Of a stretch of 64,000 nt of DNA, positions 1-12,579 are shown piece after piece. The position numbers and the translations under genes were made by a program. The notes beneath the pieces were generated by a model that was not told the origin of the DNA, did no database searches, and saw only the letters and a list, made by a program, of their open reading frames with translations. The stretch covers positions 36,001-100,000 of the forward strand of contig JAUJYZ010001453.1 in the NCBI GenBank assembly GCA_033675265.1, read 5' to 3'. Numbering within the stretch: the first letter of the stretch is position 1; each line of letters begins with the position of its first letter. This DNA is from Actinostola sp. cb2023. Taxonomy: Eukaryota > Cnidaria > Anthozoa > Actiniaria > Actinostolidae.

Positions 1-3000
1 TAAGATATAATACGATTGCTTAAAAGTGATTCCTTTATATCATTAAGATATAATACGATTGCTTAAAAGTGATTCCTTTATATCATTAAGATATAATACG
101 ATTGCTTAAAAGTGATTCCTTTATATCATTAAGATATAATACGATTGCTTATTAAAAGTGATTCCTTTATATCATTAAGATATAATACGATTGCTTAAAA
201 GTGATTCCTACCTTTACATCATTAAGATATAATACGATTGCTTAAAAGTGATTCCTTTATATCATTAAGATATAATACGATTGCTTAAAAGTGATTCCTT
301 TACATCATTAAGATATAATACGATTGCTTAAAAGTGATTCCTTTATATCATTAAGATATAATACGATTGCTTAAAAGTGATTCCTTTATATCATTAAGAT
401 ATAATACGATTGCTTAAAAGTGATTCCTTTATATACATTAAGATATAATACGATTGCTTAAAAGTGATTCCTTTACATCATTAAGATATAATACGATTGC
501 TTAAAAGTGATTCCTTTATATCATTAAGATATAATACGATTGCTTAAAAGTGATTCCTTTATATCATTAAGATATAATACGATTGCTTAAAAGTGATTCC
601 TTTACATCATTAAGATATAATACGATTGCTTAAAAGTGATTCCTTTATATCATTAAGATATAATACGATTGCTTAAAAGTGATTCCTTTATATCATTAAG
701 ATATAATACGATTGCTTAAAAGTGATTCCTTTATATCATTAAGATATAATACGATTGCTTAAAAGTGATTCCTTTATATCATTAAGATATAATACGATTG
801 CTTAAAAGTGATTCCTTTATATCATTAAGATATAATACGATTGCTTAAAAGTGATTCCTTTACATCATTAAGATATTATAATACGATTGCTTAAAAGTGA
901 TTCCTTTATATCATTAAGATATAATACGATTGCTTAAAGTGATTCCTTTATATCATTAAGATATAATACGATTGCTTAAAAGTGATTCCTTTATATCATT
1001 AAGATATAATACGATTGCTTAAAAGTGATTCCTTTATATCATTAAGATATAATACGATTGCTTAAAAGTGATTCCTTTATATCATTAAGATATAATACGA
1101 TTGCTAAAAGTGATTCCTTTATATCATTAAGATATAATACGATTGCTTAAAAGTGATTCCTTTATATCATTAAGATATAATACGATTGCTTATTAAAAGT
1201 GATTCCTTTATATCATTAAGATATAATACGATTGCTTAAAAGTGATTCCTACCTTTACATCATTAAGATATAATACGATTGCTTAAAAGTGATTCCTTTA
1301 TATCATTAAGATATAATACGATTGCTTAAAAGTGATTCCTTTACATCATTAAGATATAATACGATTGCTTAAAAGTGATTCCTTTAGTATCATTAAGATA
1401 TCATACGATTGCTTAAAAGTGATTCCTTTATATCATTAAGATATCAATACGATTGCTTAAAAGTGATTCCTTTATATCATTAAGATATAATACGATTGCT
1501 TAAAAGTGATTCCTTTACATCATTAAGATATAATACGATTGCTTAAAAGTGATTCCTTTATATCATTAAGATATAATACGATTGCTTAAAAGTGATTCCT
1601 TTATATCATTAAGATATAATACGATTGCTTAAAAGTGATTCCTTTACATCATTAAGATATAATACGATTGCTTAAAAGTGATTCCTTTATATCATTAAGA
1701 TATAATACGATTGCTTAAAAGTGATTCCTTTATATCATTAAGATATAATACGATTGCTTAAAAGTGATTCCTTTATATCATTAAGATATAATACGATTGC
1801 TTAAAAGTGATTCCTTTATATCATTAAGATATAATACGATTGCTTAAAAGTGATTCCTTTATATCATTAAGATATAATACGATTGCTTAAAAGTGATTCC
1901 TTTACATCATTAAGATATTATAATACGATTGCTTAAAAGTGATTCCTTTACATCATTAAGATATAATACGATTGCTTAAAAGTGATTCCTTTATATCATT
2001 AAGATATAATACGATTGCTTAAAAGTGATTCCTTTATATCATTAAGATATAATACGATTGCTTAAAAGTGATTCCTACCTTTACATCATTAAGATATAAT
2101 ACGATTGCTTAAAAGTGATTCCTTTATATCATTAAGATATCAATACGATTGCTTAAAAGTGATTCCTTTATATCATTAAGATATAATACGATTGCTTAAA
2201 AGTGATTCCTTTATATCATTAAGATATATTATGAATACGATTGCTTAAAAGTGGTTCCTTTATATCATTAAGATATAATACGATTGCTTAAAAGTGATTC
2301 CTTTATATCATTAAGATATAATACGATTGCTTAAAAGTGATTCCTTTACATCATTAAGATATAATACGATTGCTTAAAAGTGATTCCTTTATATCATTAA
2401 GATATAATACGATTGCTTAAAAGTGATTCCTTTATATCATTAAGATATAATACGATTGCTTAAAAGTGATTCCTTTATATCATTAAGATATAATGCGATT
2501 GCTTAAAAGTGATTCCTACCTTTACATCATTAAGATATAATACGATTGCTTAAAAGTGATTCCTTTATATCATTAAGATATCAATACGATTGCTTAAAAG
2601 TGATTCCTTTATATCATTAAGATATAATACGATTGCTTAAAAGTGATTCCTTTATATCATTAAGATATATTAATACGATTGCTTAAAAGTGATTCCTTTA
2701 TATCATTAAGATATCAATACGATTGCTTAAAAGTGATTCCTTTATATCATTAAGATATAATACGATTGCTTAAAAGTGATTCCTTTATATCATTAAGATA
2801 TATTAATACGATTGCTTAAAAGTGATTCCTTTATATCATTAAGATATAATACGATTGCTTAAAAGTGATTCCTTTATATCATTAAGATATAATACGATTG
2901 CTTAAAAGTGATTCCTTTACATCATTAAGATATAATACGATTGCTTAAAAGTGATTCCTTTATATCATTAAGATATAATACGATTGCTTAAAAGTGATTC

Positions 3001-4170
3001 CTTTATATCATTAAGATATAATACGATTGCTTAAAAGTGATTCCTTTATATCATTAAGATATAATACGATTGCTTAAAAGTGATTCCTACCTTTACATCA
3101 TTAAGATATAATACGATTGCTTAAAAGTGATTCCTTTACATCATTAAGATATAATACGATTGCTTAAAAGTGATTCCTTTATATCATTAAGATATAATAC
3201 CATGCTTAAAAGTGATTCCTTTATATCATTAAGATATATTAATACGATTGCTTAAAAGTGATTCCTACCTTTACATCATTAAGATATAATACGATTGCTT
3301 AAAAGTGATTCCTTTATATCATTAAGATATCAATACGATTGCTTAAAAGTGATTCCTTTATATCATTAAGATATATTAATACGATTGCTTAAAAGTGATT
3401 CCTTTACATCATTAAGATATAATACGATTGCTTAAAAGTGATTCCTTTATATCATTAAGATATAATACGATTGCTTAAAAGTGATTCCTTTATATCATTA
3501 AGATATAATACGATTGCTTAAAAGTGATTCCTTTATATCATTAAGATATAATACGATTGCTTAAAAGTGATTCCTTTATATCATTAAGATATAATACGAT
3601 TGCTTAAAAGTGATTCCTTTATATCATTAAGATATAATACGATTGCTTAAAAGTGATTCCTTTATATCATTAAGATATAATACGATTGCTTAAAAGTGAT
3701 TCCTTTATATCATTAAGATATAATACGATTGCTTAAAAGTGATTCCTTTATATCATTAAGATATCAATACGATTGCTTAAAAGTGATTCCTTTATATCAT
3801 TAAGATATATTAATACGATTGCTTAAAAGTGATTCCTACCTTTACATCATTAAGATATAATACGATTGCTTAAAAGTGATTCCTTTATATCATTAAGATA
3901 TCAATACGATTGCTTAAAAGTGATTCCTTTATATCATTAAGATATATTAATACGATTGCTTAAAAGTGATTCCTACCTTTACATCATTAAGATATAATAC
4001 GATTGCTTAAAAGTGATTCCTTTATATCATTAAGATATCAATACGATTGCTTAAAAGTGATTCCCATTTATATCATTAAGATATAATACGATTGCTTAAA
4101 AGTGATTCCTTTATATCATTAAGATATAATACGATTGCTTAAAAGTGATTCCTTTATATCATTAAGATAT
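1..4170. repeat. 43-bp tandem satellite array (about 97 copies)
   Basis: A 43-bp AT-rich unit, starting TAAGATATAATACGATTGCT and ending in TCCTTTATATCAT, repeats head to tail from base 1 to about 4170, so the left edge of the array lies outside the window. Copies are nearly identical. Recurrent variants are TTACATCAT for TTATATCAT, an inserted ACCT (TTCCTACCTTTACATC), ATATCAATACG, ATATATTAATACG and GCTTATTAAAAG. Variant order repeats: GCTTATTAAAAG at 147 and 1188, TTCCTACC at 204 and 1246, AGATATTATAATACG at 871 and 1913. This shows a higher-order block of about 1041 bp. The array ends cleanly in unique sequence near 4170. No gene is visible in it. Confidence 0.98.
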
Positions 4171-5016
4171 TTAAAGAAATATTATAAATCTGTAGCTTGT
4201 CGGTACGGTCAAAGTTTGTAGAGAAGCTAAGAATGGAGGGTAGAGGTGAATTGATTTTTGAATCATTAGTTTGGTATGATAGATAGATAGATGCCTTTAT
4301 TTACACAGGGTAGCTCTATCAGTATTTACAAAGCTGTAAAAAACTGTTATCAATAGAGGCCCTACATTAATATGGAGGGCTCAAAGTATATCATCCACTT
4401 TCTGAGCAAGTTCCTTAATTACTTTATTAACAACTCAACGTGTTTTTGATTTCAATTTCAGACCACGTGTGCTGCCTCGCCCAGTGTTATGTACCATACA
4501 CGAAGTGTCTGTCACTGATCGATGCTGTGTAGTGAAAAAAATAAAATAAACTGTTCCAAAAATATCATTGTTTATATTAGAGAGTGAATAAATGGTTCAT
4601 CACAAAATCGGTAGTACAGTTCACTTGACATCGAATATAACTGTGGTGATCGCAAAAGATGTCATATATTTAATGTGCAGCCATGCGTAACAATAACTAT
4701 AAATTGGACGGAACAATCACAAATTAACATACAATACAATACAATAACATAGCCGCTTAAGCTCATGCCGCCCGGGAATAAGGTTAGCCTTTGCGCACCT
4801 TTGATAGAGATTTGCAGTAGGCTGAGTACTCACAATTTGGAACTCGTTTCATAGCTGGCGTTACGTCTCCACCCTTTTCCCCACCCACAGCTGAGATGAC
4901 TAGTGTATGCTCGCGCTTCCTCGCCTGCGGACTCGCATTTTCCCATAACTATAAATAGAATACTATTTGTTGATTGACAAAATTACCCTTTTTGTGATGA
5001 AATGGTATAAGTATAG
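4171..5016. other. Intergenic, no gene seen; LINE-like tail on minus strand near 4275
   Basis: No convincing ORF. At about 4275-4420 the sequence opens with a GATA microsatellite followed by TGCCTTTATTTACACAGGG. Read on the minus strand this looks like a LINE 3' end (TGTAAATAAAGGCA followed by an ATCT tail). The remainder is AT-rich and not recognised. Confidence 0.4.
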
Positions 5017-5160
5017 GTAATCATACGGTTTTGAGTTCAATTTGGAATTAATATTTGCACAAGTGTGATTTTCAAAGAGTATCAAAATTGCAATTTGAAC
5101 TCTTTGAAAAACACACGAGTGTAAATTAATTCAAATTGAATGAGAAATAGTATGATTACT
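5017..5160. mobile_element. Short fold-back element (MITE-like)
   Basis: The ends are inverted copies of each other: TAATCATAC at the left and GTATGATTA at the right. Inside are inverted tracts around TCAATTTGAATTAAT and CAAAGAGT. The two arms meet near 5090 with almost no spacer. Non-coding; family not identified. Confidence 0.6.
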
Positions 5161-5775
5161 TATTAATAATATAGATGCAAAAATTTAGCGAAATTAGACA
5201 GCAAAATGTTGACAAGCATGCATGTAGCGAAGTACTCGTTTATTTGACATTAATTATCAATAAATTAATCGACACTACAAACACAACAATCCCTACATAC
5301 TGATTATAGCAACAAAGAGTAATAAGTACAAAGGCTGTCCATCGTTTTTAGAAAGTTGAAACGAGTACAAACTCTGATTTTCTATTCCCGAAATCTTAAA
5401 AGTTCATTCGCCAGAGAGAGAAATTCGACTAAACTTACTGTAAATCACTGGATATTCTTGATTACTTTTCCTGACCACTCAAACCCAAGTTGAATACTTA
5501 ATTCATTAATTTGTAGAAGTTTGAAGAACGTTTTGCTTACAAGAGCCAACAAAGTTCTTCATTTATCACAGTTTTCTTTTCTAGTCAAGGCTCCCCCGTC
5601 AACTTTCATGTCGAGTTTATAAAATGGTAAACATGTTGTTTTTGGTGCTTCCTAACTCCAAAATAACAGGCAACGAATCCATCTTTCGCATTCGTTCTGC
5701 CTTTTGTACTGTATAAAATGGATTTTCAGTGAATTTTGAACCCTTTTTCGCCAAAGGTCCGCCATCTTGAATTTC

Positions 5776-6124
5776 TTATTCGGTACAAACACAACAATCT
5801 GAGCGCCATTTCAGTGGATCGAAGAACTCCGGTAAAACATAAACAAACTCACTTTATCATGCCTCGGTGTACCGTGATGGGCTGCAATAATGACACGAGA
5901 TATCGAGAAAGGTTCGTTTTATATTTTTCATCGTTTCTTATATATATCTGAAAATTATACGTGGTACACCGTATAGTGTACTTACTAGAGATACTGTACT
6001 ATATTTTACTAATCTTAGATGGGTCACTATGCCACATGTCAAGGAGTATTTCGTGTCATTATTGCAGCCCATATCGCCCATATGGCGCCTTGATTATATT
6101 GTTGTGTTTGTGCCGAAGCTAGAC
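5776..6124. mobile_element. Fold-back element carrying a THAP-like first exon remnant
   Basis: Two blocks recur in inverted orientation: CACAAACACAACAAT (near 5789) with its complement near 6098, and GGGCTGCAATAATGACACGA (near 5879) with its complement near 6052. The plus-strand reading from an ATG at 5860 starts MPRCTVMGCNNDTRYRER and ends at a possible donor (AAAG|GTTCGT, about 5912). M-P-x-C-x4-G-C-x-N matches the start of THAP zinc-finger domains, which also begin P-element transposases. No downstream exon follows, only the inverted partner, so this is probably a transposon relic. The THAP call rests on one short motif. Confidence 0.4.
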
Positions 6125-6282
6125 CAGAATGCACTCCGTTCAGCTACTTCCGGTCTATCCGTGAAAAGGTCTATGTAAACCCAGGTAACACCACCTGATG
6201 TAAACCACTGCAATGTGATGTGATTTACTGCAATGTGATTGGCTAATATCATTTCCCATTGTATTCTAGCCAATCAGGATCC

Positions 6283-6747
6283 TTAAAGTGCATATCAGGG
6301 TTTTGGGTTTCTTTTGAAAATCGATTATATATGAAGTGAATAGTGGGATGGTTCAGTATTTTGTGATTTGAGCTTCGCATTTGCGAGTTATGAAGGTTTG
6401 AAATCGTGATATGTTAATTAGGTGACGTCACCGCCGGCATCATTTATTATACAAAAGCGCCCCTTTGCAAATTACTGACATTTTTAAACTGGCAAAAAGT
6501 TATTCTACAACTTATTTAAATGATGTTAAACTTTTATTTCTATTTTAGAAAAGAGTGCTACTTGAAAAAGTTAAAATAAGTTACGGCAAATGCCGGCGGT
6601 GACGTCACCTAATTAACATATCACGATTTCAAACCTTCATAACTCGCAAATGCGAAGCTCAAATCACAAAATACTGAACCATCCCACTATTCACTTCATA
6701 TATAATCGATTTTCAAAAGAAACCCAAAACCCTGATATGCACTTTAA
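6283..6747. mobile_element. 465-bp MITE with about 150-bp near-perfect terminal inverted repeats
   Basis: Left arm 6283-6438 and right arm 6591-6747 are almost exact reverse complements. The ends read TTAAAGTGCATATCAGGG, and the arms contain TTTGAGCTTCGCATTTGCGA and GGTGACGTCACCGCCGGC. The loop is about 150 bp of AT-rich sequence without an ORF. The element at 17146-17612 shares the internal arm sequence and is the same family. A three-copy repeat of a TTTGCACTGGTATTACAGAT-like unit follows at 6754-6820. Confidence 0.9.
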
Positions 6748-6869
6748 AAGTTTGTAATTTGCACTGATATTACAGATTTTTGCACTGGTATTACAGATTT
6801 TTGCACTGGTGTTACATTTGAACTGCACTGCTCTCAGCCAATCAGCATCAAGTAATTTGTGCATCTATA

Positions 6870-6990
6870 TTATTATGAAGGTTATGACGAGAAGATAACG
6901 GTTAACATGTTAATGAAATAATATTTCGCAGGTCGCAAACTGTGACCATCTACAGTAAATTGTTCACTTATCTTCTCGTCATAACAGTTG
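6870..6990. repeat. Inverted repeat / hairpin
   Basis: GTTATGACGAGAAGATAA at 6873 is matched by its complement TTATCTTCTCGTCATAAC ending near 6988. The loop is about 80 bp. Probably another small fold-back transposon. Confidence 0.65.
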
Positions 6991-6999
6991 CGGTTACAC

Positions 7000-8716
7000 T
7001 AGGCCGGTTCCTAGAGGTCCCCATGTGGAATTGACTTGGGCTGGGTTTGATCTGGGTTTTGCATGATTTTGGGTTTACGGTTATACACTGACAATTACCC
7101 AATGGGAGGTCACTAAGGCGTCCTATTTTTATTTGCGGGAAATGTTTTGTAAACATAAAACCGTGCATGAGGTGTTCAGTTGGCTTCTTTAATATCGGTC
7201 ATTCTCACTCTTCTTCTACAACCTCCAGCGCAATTTTAATTAAAAAAATTAAAAACTTTGCGATTCAGTACTTTGAAGAAAATACGTTCGTTGATGTTGC
7301 GATTGTTTTGCCTCAAATAATCAATAAAATCACTTTCTAAGCTGGAGCAGGAGCCCATTACTTGGAGCCTTCCTCTATTTTTAGATATGCAAATTTCAGA
7401 AGAATTTCAAATTGAAAAATAAAATGGCGGCCAAACGGAAGACGCGAGGACTTGATCCAAAATATTGATATTCTTAATCCATGGAAGTCCAAGTTTATTT
7501 TTCCCTTGCACAAGAACGAGACGAACTGTGTACAATGAATGTATCACATGTATCAATAAACTGACATACTGCTAGAGCGCTTAGTATGGTGACTTTTAGC
7601 TTGGCGACTCACGCGATGTCGCGAAGTTCTTCTACGTTCTTATACCTATCGCTTCATATGTTTATTCTTGTTTTATCAACTTTCTTTTGTTGGTTTTTGA
7701 TTCATCATTTAGTCTACGTGTCGTAAGAATGAAGCGTTCTCACTGATGATTACGACTCTGATGAAGCAAAATCCGGCATCACCGTCATCATCACTGATAG
7801 TTTTGGATAGCGACGTACGCCAACATATTAAACCAACCACACAAATGTGCACTTTGCTAAAGAGTTGACCTTCTTCGCCGAAAGATTGTCGAAAAACAAC
7901 TGAAACTTTTAACCGACGAACCGGCGTGCCTTAAAGAGCGGCAAAGAATTGAACACTAAAACAAGAGGGTTATCACTGAGTGTATGTGAAGTTCTAGTTT
8001 CGCCAAAGGCGTCTTCATGATCCGAGTTCAAAGAAGACAAGAAAGCCGGCACTCCAAGATCAGCCGCTGAATCAGAAATGCGATAAAATCTTCATCCAGG
8101 CCACAGAGAAAGAAGCACCCTGTACCTCACTTCGCTGTTTTCCTGAAAAAGTTCGTGATTCATGCATTTTGCTGCGTTTCAGACAACAAATGCTAATTAG
8201 CAAAACACACCGCGCGGCGGTTTGGAATATGATATTCATATTAGCTTGGTTCTTACTACTAGTCCTGCACAAGTTTCTTCGTAAGAGAATATCCATGATA
8301 CCAGATCGTTGAATTCCTTCTCAGAAAGAGCAGAAGATGTTCGTTTTTTGGCCGGGTTTTGAACTGGCCTTTGAACATGGCCTTTGAACTAGCTTTGTTT
8401 TTAGAAGTTCTCGCACTTTTTTGATATAAATAATAATACCTGGAGTTAGTTTTTTTGTTTTGTTTTTAATGTTTTCAATCATTGTTCTTCGTCGCTTGAT
8501 GAAGTACTGAAGTCAGACGACGAAACTGATCAGAAATTTCACTAGATTCTGATTCTTCGATCACTAGAACCACTGGAACTACACGCAAAACGGCGATTCC
8601 ATGCACAGTCAAGAAAGTCATGTAAAAAAATAGAGGAACAACGTTTTACACATTTCTACTGAACAAATGTATTGTCCGGCTAATTTACAAGTATTTACAA
8701 TGGATATATTAGAATT
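7000..8716. other. Intergenic, no gene recognised
   Basis: Only short ORFs without recognisable domains are present on either strand. One stretch (7430-7490) contains AAAATGGCGGCCAAACGG, a motif typical of animal promoter or first-exon regions, but the frame closes after 15 codons. No RNA gene or clear repeat was found. Confidence 0.4.
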
Positions 8717-8975
8717 ATACAGTCATTTGCAAAAATTCTGGCCGCCACGATATATCAATATATCAATATATCGGGTGCATCACTAATACTATTAAATGAA
8801 GCAAAATTTACAAACAACAAACGTAAGACTATAAAATAAACATTATACTAAATATTTCTACCAACTTTGCTGGCGTTAACCCGCTTTAAGGGGAATTTTC
8901 GATTATTTAATTACCCATAATGCACCCGATATATTGATATTTCGTAGCGGCCAGAATTTTTGCAAATGACTGTAC
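8717..8975. mobile_element. MITE with TACAGTCATTTGCAAAAATTCTG ends, copy 1
   Basis: The left end ACAGTCATTTGCAAAAATTC and the right end GAATTTTTGCAAATGACTGT are exact inverted repeats. The arms continue through TATCAATATATCGGGTGCAT and its complement. A diverged relative with the same ends and the same ATATCAATATATCGGGTG block is at 35466-35745 inside the VWA3-like gene. Confidence 0.85.
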
Positions 8976-9035
8976 ATGAAATGCACGGCATATACATGTA
9001 TATGGATCTAGTTTAATTATTGAAGCTTTTCTTTT

Positions 9036-9230
9036 ATGATTCTACTCGGCGGTGTATTCGAACTAGCAGTGAATTTATACTATTTCGAAGCTGTTTCAAT
9101 TATGACGTATGATGTTATGAATGAACTTGCACCATCTAATCTTAGTAATTTATTATCCGCTTTCGTCAGTACCATCCATTCCCATAACAATATAGGTCAT
9201 CTACTGACTAAAAACTTATATATGCAGTAG
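9036..9230 (+). mobile_element. 3' fragment of a LINE reverse-transcriptase ORF
   Basis: A 64-codon frame ends in a stop at 9230. It reads FEAVSIMTYDVMNELAPSNL, then LLSAFVSTIHSHNNIGHL. The pattern (V-x-x-MxYDxxN-x-x-AP-x-N-L-x-x-L, then IHxxNxR-like) matches the C-terminal tail of many non-LTR retrotransposon polyproteins. The final IHxYNTR motif is degraded here to IHSHNNI. No upstream RT motifs remain, so this is a 5'-truncated dead copy. Confidence 0.55.
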
Positions 9231-9281
9231 AGTGCATACAATAGAGTGATTCCAATAAACCTGGGGGCAATAGGTTTGTTC

Positions 9282-11266
9282 TTAGACACAAGTGCCTTGT
9301 ATCTCAGAATCACATCCCACTACCAAGGAGTACGCATGTTTACCCCACTGGACCATGAGCCCTAGCGGGAAATCATCATACGCGACACGCTCGAGGCTTG
9401 TTTCGCTGACGTCTGTTTGTCGGTACGTTACCAGGTGTACATCACTCTCAGGTTCATCGCTGCACTGTTTTGGTTTAGTGGTCGTCGGCCTAAAAAGGCG
9501 GTAGCATCCTGCAAAGAAACGAACAAACCTCTCGTTATCGACCGTGTTACCTAGAGACTGGGAAGTCACTCACCCGGAAGTACGTCACATAAGCTGCAAT
9601 TGAAGCCAACACGAAATTCATACAGTTTATGCTAGGGAAGGGAAGGGAAGGGAAGGGAAGGGAAGGGAAGGGAAGGGAAGGGAAGGGAAGGGAAGGGAAG
9701 GGAAGGGAAGGGAAGGGAAGGGAAGGGAAGGGAAGGGAAGGGAAGGGAAGGGAAGGGAAGGGAAGGGAAGGGAAGGGAAGGGAAGGGAAGGGAAGGGAAG
9801 GGAAGCGTGGATGACCCGGTGCCGGTGCGTTTTGATTATTCAGCCAGACAAACCTTGTTTACGCTGCTGGTAGCTCGGTTTCCATCGTAACATATATATA
9901 GTCATGCCAATGCAAAAGACACCAAGCAAAATAAACCCCAACATGGTCAATGCTAGTTTCCAGTCGTTGTCTTTGGGTTGATCGTCCAGCCGGATTGTTG
10001 TATGGCTCTTTTGGGTAGCAGTTGGCGTAACTTCAGAGAAAGATGGCACGGACATTTGCGGGGTTTTGGTCTTGTTCGTGGTCACATTGGATTGTTTTGG
10101 AAATACTTGTGTCGTTGGGATAGCTGTTAAAAAGCAGAAGAGTACTTTAGATCTGAGTATCGATACCACTAGTTACACGGACATGTTTTGAAGCCGCCCA
10201 TAGATGCTTTGAAAATTAAAGACAGTCACGAGCTCGAGAGTCGACGCGAAGAAGGGATTATATGAATATAAACGTTAAACGAGATCAATCTACGTAACTT
10301 GAGAGTTTCTTAAAAAGAACTATGCAACTGACAAGGTCAAAGAGCATGTTTTTCTGGTTTTACGAGATTTTTTAAAACTTCAGCGAATGACGTCAATGAC
10401 GGCATATCAGTTTATGGATTTAAAGATTACTTCTCTTTATAAAAAGTAAAACGTTTCAGTCAAATTTAGACATCTAGACACAACGATTAATATCACTACG
10501 CTGTTCAGTCCAGTTTGCGTATACGTAGCTCCCTCGTCCTCTTTCAGTCTCTCCACTTCCATCTGCAAGGACATGTACGATCCGATGCCGTTAATCCGAC
10601 CCACAGAAGATCGGGGAAATTTCCCACGGCTACAGCCAGTTAAGTTACCATCATTGTCGGTGATACTGGAGTTACTGATTCAGAACAAAACATTGTTTGT
10701 GATGCTAATTTATAGGCACCAAAAGGTGACTTCGTCATATTTATGTTAATTTGTGAAACTTACAAAAAGTTAAAAACGATTTTAAAAAATATTGAAAGTC
10801 GTGACATCGAAAAATTAACCGCAACAATAATATATTTTCCAGCCAAATAGATCAGAGAATGAAACAAATAAAGTTAATTGTTGTTTTTCTTCGATGCTTC
10901 ATAGTTTGTATTAGCCAATACCACTGATCGATATTGAAACATTTTAACGTATCGACTTTTTAAATATTTAGAATATTATACTGATCCTATGTTATGCTGA
11001 TATAAATTACATATATATATGGTCAAACAATTAATATCGTAGTTGGAAAACTAGTTACCTTGAGTACAGTTACAGAAGTTACAATTCCAAGCAAAAATCT
11101 CTCCTTCGTCTGTAAAACACATGGTACATGGCTGGTACGTAAAGATATTCGAGTCAAAAAATTCCCCGGGACGACAGTCTGGTGGTTGAGTGGGTCTTGG
11201 GATAACTACAGCAATAAAGAAGCCAATGATAACCGAAATGATGCAGTCATTGTGGAACCTCGACAT
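9282..11266 (-). CDS. TNF-receptor-like single-pass membrane protein (3 exons, about 234 aa)
   Basis: Model: complement of 9282-9508, 9854-10123 and 11059-11266. Splice phases agree at both junctions (CAAG|GTAACT to AACAG|CTATCC, and CAAG|GTTTGT to TTTGCAG|GATGC), giving 705 nt including the stop. Residues 1-23 are a hydrophobic signal peptide. Residues 30-69 are a Cys-rich segment (CRPGEFFD, then PCTMC, CNFCNC) recalling one TNFR/BCMA-type cysteine-rich repeat. Residues 70-124 are a Ser/Thr/Pro-rich stalk with N-glycosylation sites (NVT, NKT). A transmembrane helix spans about 125-148 (LTMLGFILLGVFCIGM), followed by an 86-residue cytoplasmic tail without a clear death domain. A putative surface receptor; the TNFR assignment is inference from cysteine spacing. 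If exon 2 is not spliced, translation stops after QQRKQGLSG. Confidence 0.6.
9629..9806. repeat. Pure GGGAA pentanucleotide array
   Basis: About 35 uninterrupted copies of GGGAA (complement TTCCC) lie inside intron 2 of the TNFR-like gene. A plus-strand frame through it reads as a GREGK repeat but has no gene context. Confidence 0.98.
10500..10674 (-). other. Possible additional or alternative exon in intron 1 of the TNFR-like gene
   Basis: On the minus strand a frame open over the whole interval reads ITDNDGNLTGCSRGKFPRSS, then MSLQMEVERLKEDEGATY. It has an acceptor-like GAATCAG before it and a donor-like AGC|GTAGTG after it. Composition looks coding (hydrophilic, charged). Its phase does not fit between exons 1 and 2 as modelled, so it may be an alternative terminal exon or chance. 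Confidence 0.25.
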
Positions 11267-11289
11267 TTTGGGCTGTCGTCATAAAAAAA

Positions 11290-11800
11290 CTGAGTGATGC
11301 AATAGAACTGCATACTTGCAGTCTGTCATGAAGGCGGTCATGCATCAGTGCCAACGGCGGGAAAGTCCCGGCACTGCGGCATTTTAAAGTTATGAGTCAC
11401 ATCAAATACATCATGGCTCAGCAGAAACACACATAAAATGAAAACTTTGATATACTTATATATATAAAATAAAAAATAAAAAATAAATAAACGGATAACA
11501 GAAAATAAAACGGATTTTTTATTATATTAATATTAGTCTTTTCGTCCAGCCTTTACGGAACTCACGTTTGTTCTTTCGTATTTATTTTGTCGACTGCTGG
11601 AATAAAACACTTTAAGCAAACTTAGGAAATTATTTGAAAAGTGAAAGTGAAATTAAACTCTAAATATAATCGAATGAGTTCATCTCTCATCTCTCATCAA
11701 CCGGAAACGCGCGCCACATAACGTCTGCATAGTTATCCCCTCCCACACTGGTTAGCAGACCCTGTTTTGTTTTGCACCGGGATCGCTGGAATAGGGACGA
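11290..11800. other. Upstream region of the minus-strand receptor gene; nothing specific
   Basis: AT-rich spacer between the divergent transcription units. No element recognised; the promoter of the 11266-9282 gene should lie here. Confidence 0.35.
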
Positions 11801-11805
11801 AATCT

Positions 11806-12262
11806 ACTGGGTGTTGCATGGAAAAATACTGGGGTGTCATTGGGAATATGCTACATTTTGTTGTATGAGAATATACTAAATGTTGTATCGGAATATACTA
11901 CTGGGCTTTGTATGGGACCATACTACTGGGTGTTGTATGGAAAAAAGCCTACTGGGGTTGTATGGGTATACTGGGGGGTGTTGTATGGAAAAATACTACT
12001 GGGTGTCATATGGGAATATACTACTGGGTGTTGTATGGGAATATACTACTGGGTGTTGTATGGGAATATACTACTGGGTGGTGTATGGGAATATACTTTC
12101 GGGTGTTGTATCGAAATTACTTCAAAATTTCAATTTTTGGAATATTTTACTGTGGTGTTTTGGGAATATATATTTTGGGTGTTGTATGGGAATATACTAC
12201 TGGGTGTTGTCACGGAATATACTACTGGGTGGTGTATGGGATATACTACTTCTCAGCATGTC
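11806..12262. repeat. Minisatellite, about 25-bp unit GGGTGTTGTATGGGAATATACTACT
   Basis: About 15 imperfect head-to-tail copies of a roughly 25-bp unit (GGGTGTTGTATGGGAATATA followed by CTACT). It is open in all three plus frames because the unit lacks stops, but no protein is implied. A TTCATC hexamer tract follows at 12300-12330. Confidence 0.9.
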
Positions 12263-12579
12263 TTGTGAGAACCGTCCCATTTTATATAATTTTTCTAATT
12301 CTTCATCTTCTTCATCTTCTTCATCTTCTTATGTTTGTCCGTGAGGGGTAGGAGGGAGATTATTTTTGTTCATTGTGCATCAATCAGCGAGTATTTATTT
12401 TCTCTCCTTCTCTCCTTTCCTCCTCTTTTTCCTCATATTTGATCTGTGATATTATTTTTCGAGTTTTTATGCAATTATATTGTGCTAGTATTTTGTTGGT
12501 GAGATCACCTTCCACTCCCCTCTCTACCCCTGCCAATATTATTACTACCCCACTCCCCTCAGTACAAGTGTTTCTCTGA

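Noticed and set aside
1..4170. CRISPR array or origin iterons (43-bp repeats)
   Set aside because: There are no variable spacers; units abut directly and the window is eukaryotic.
8072..8296. 74-aa minus ORF
   Set aside because: No recognisable motif, no splice context; length is within chance.
9629..9814. GREGK-repeat ORF
   Set aside because: Pure GGGAA pentamer array without gene context; it lies in an intron on the other strand.
11834..12351. Tyr/Gly/Val-rich ORFs of about 150 aa
   Set aside because: Open in all three frames of a 25-bp minisatellite; no splice or start context.
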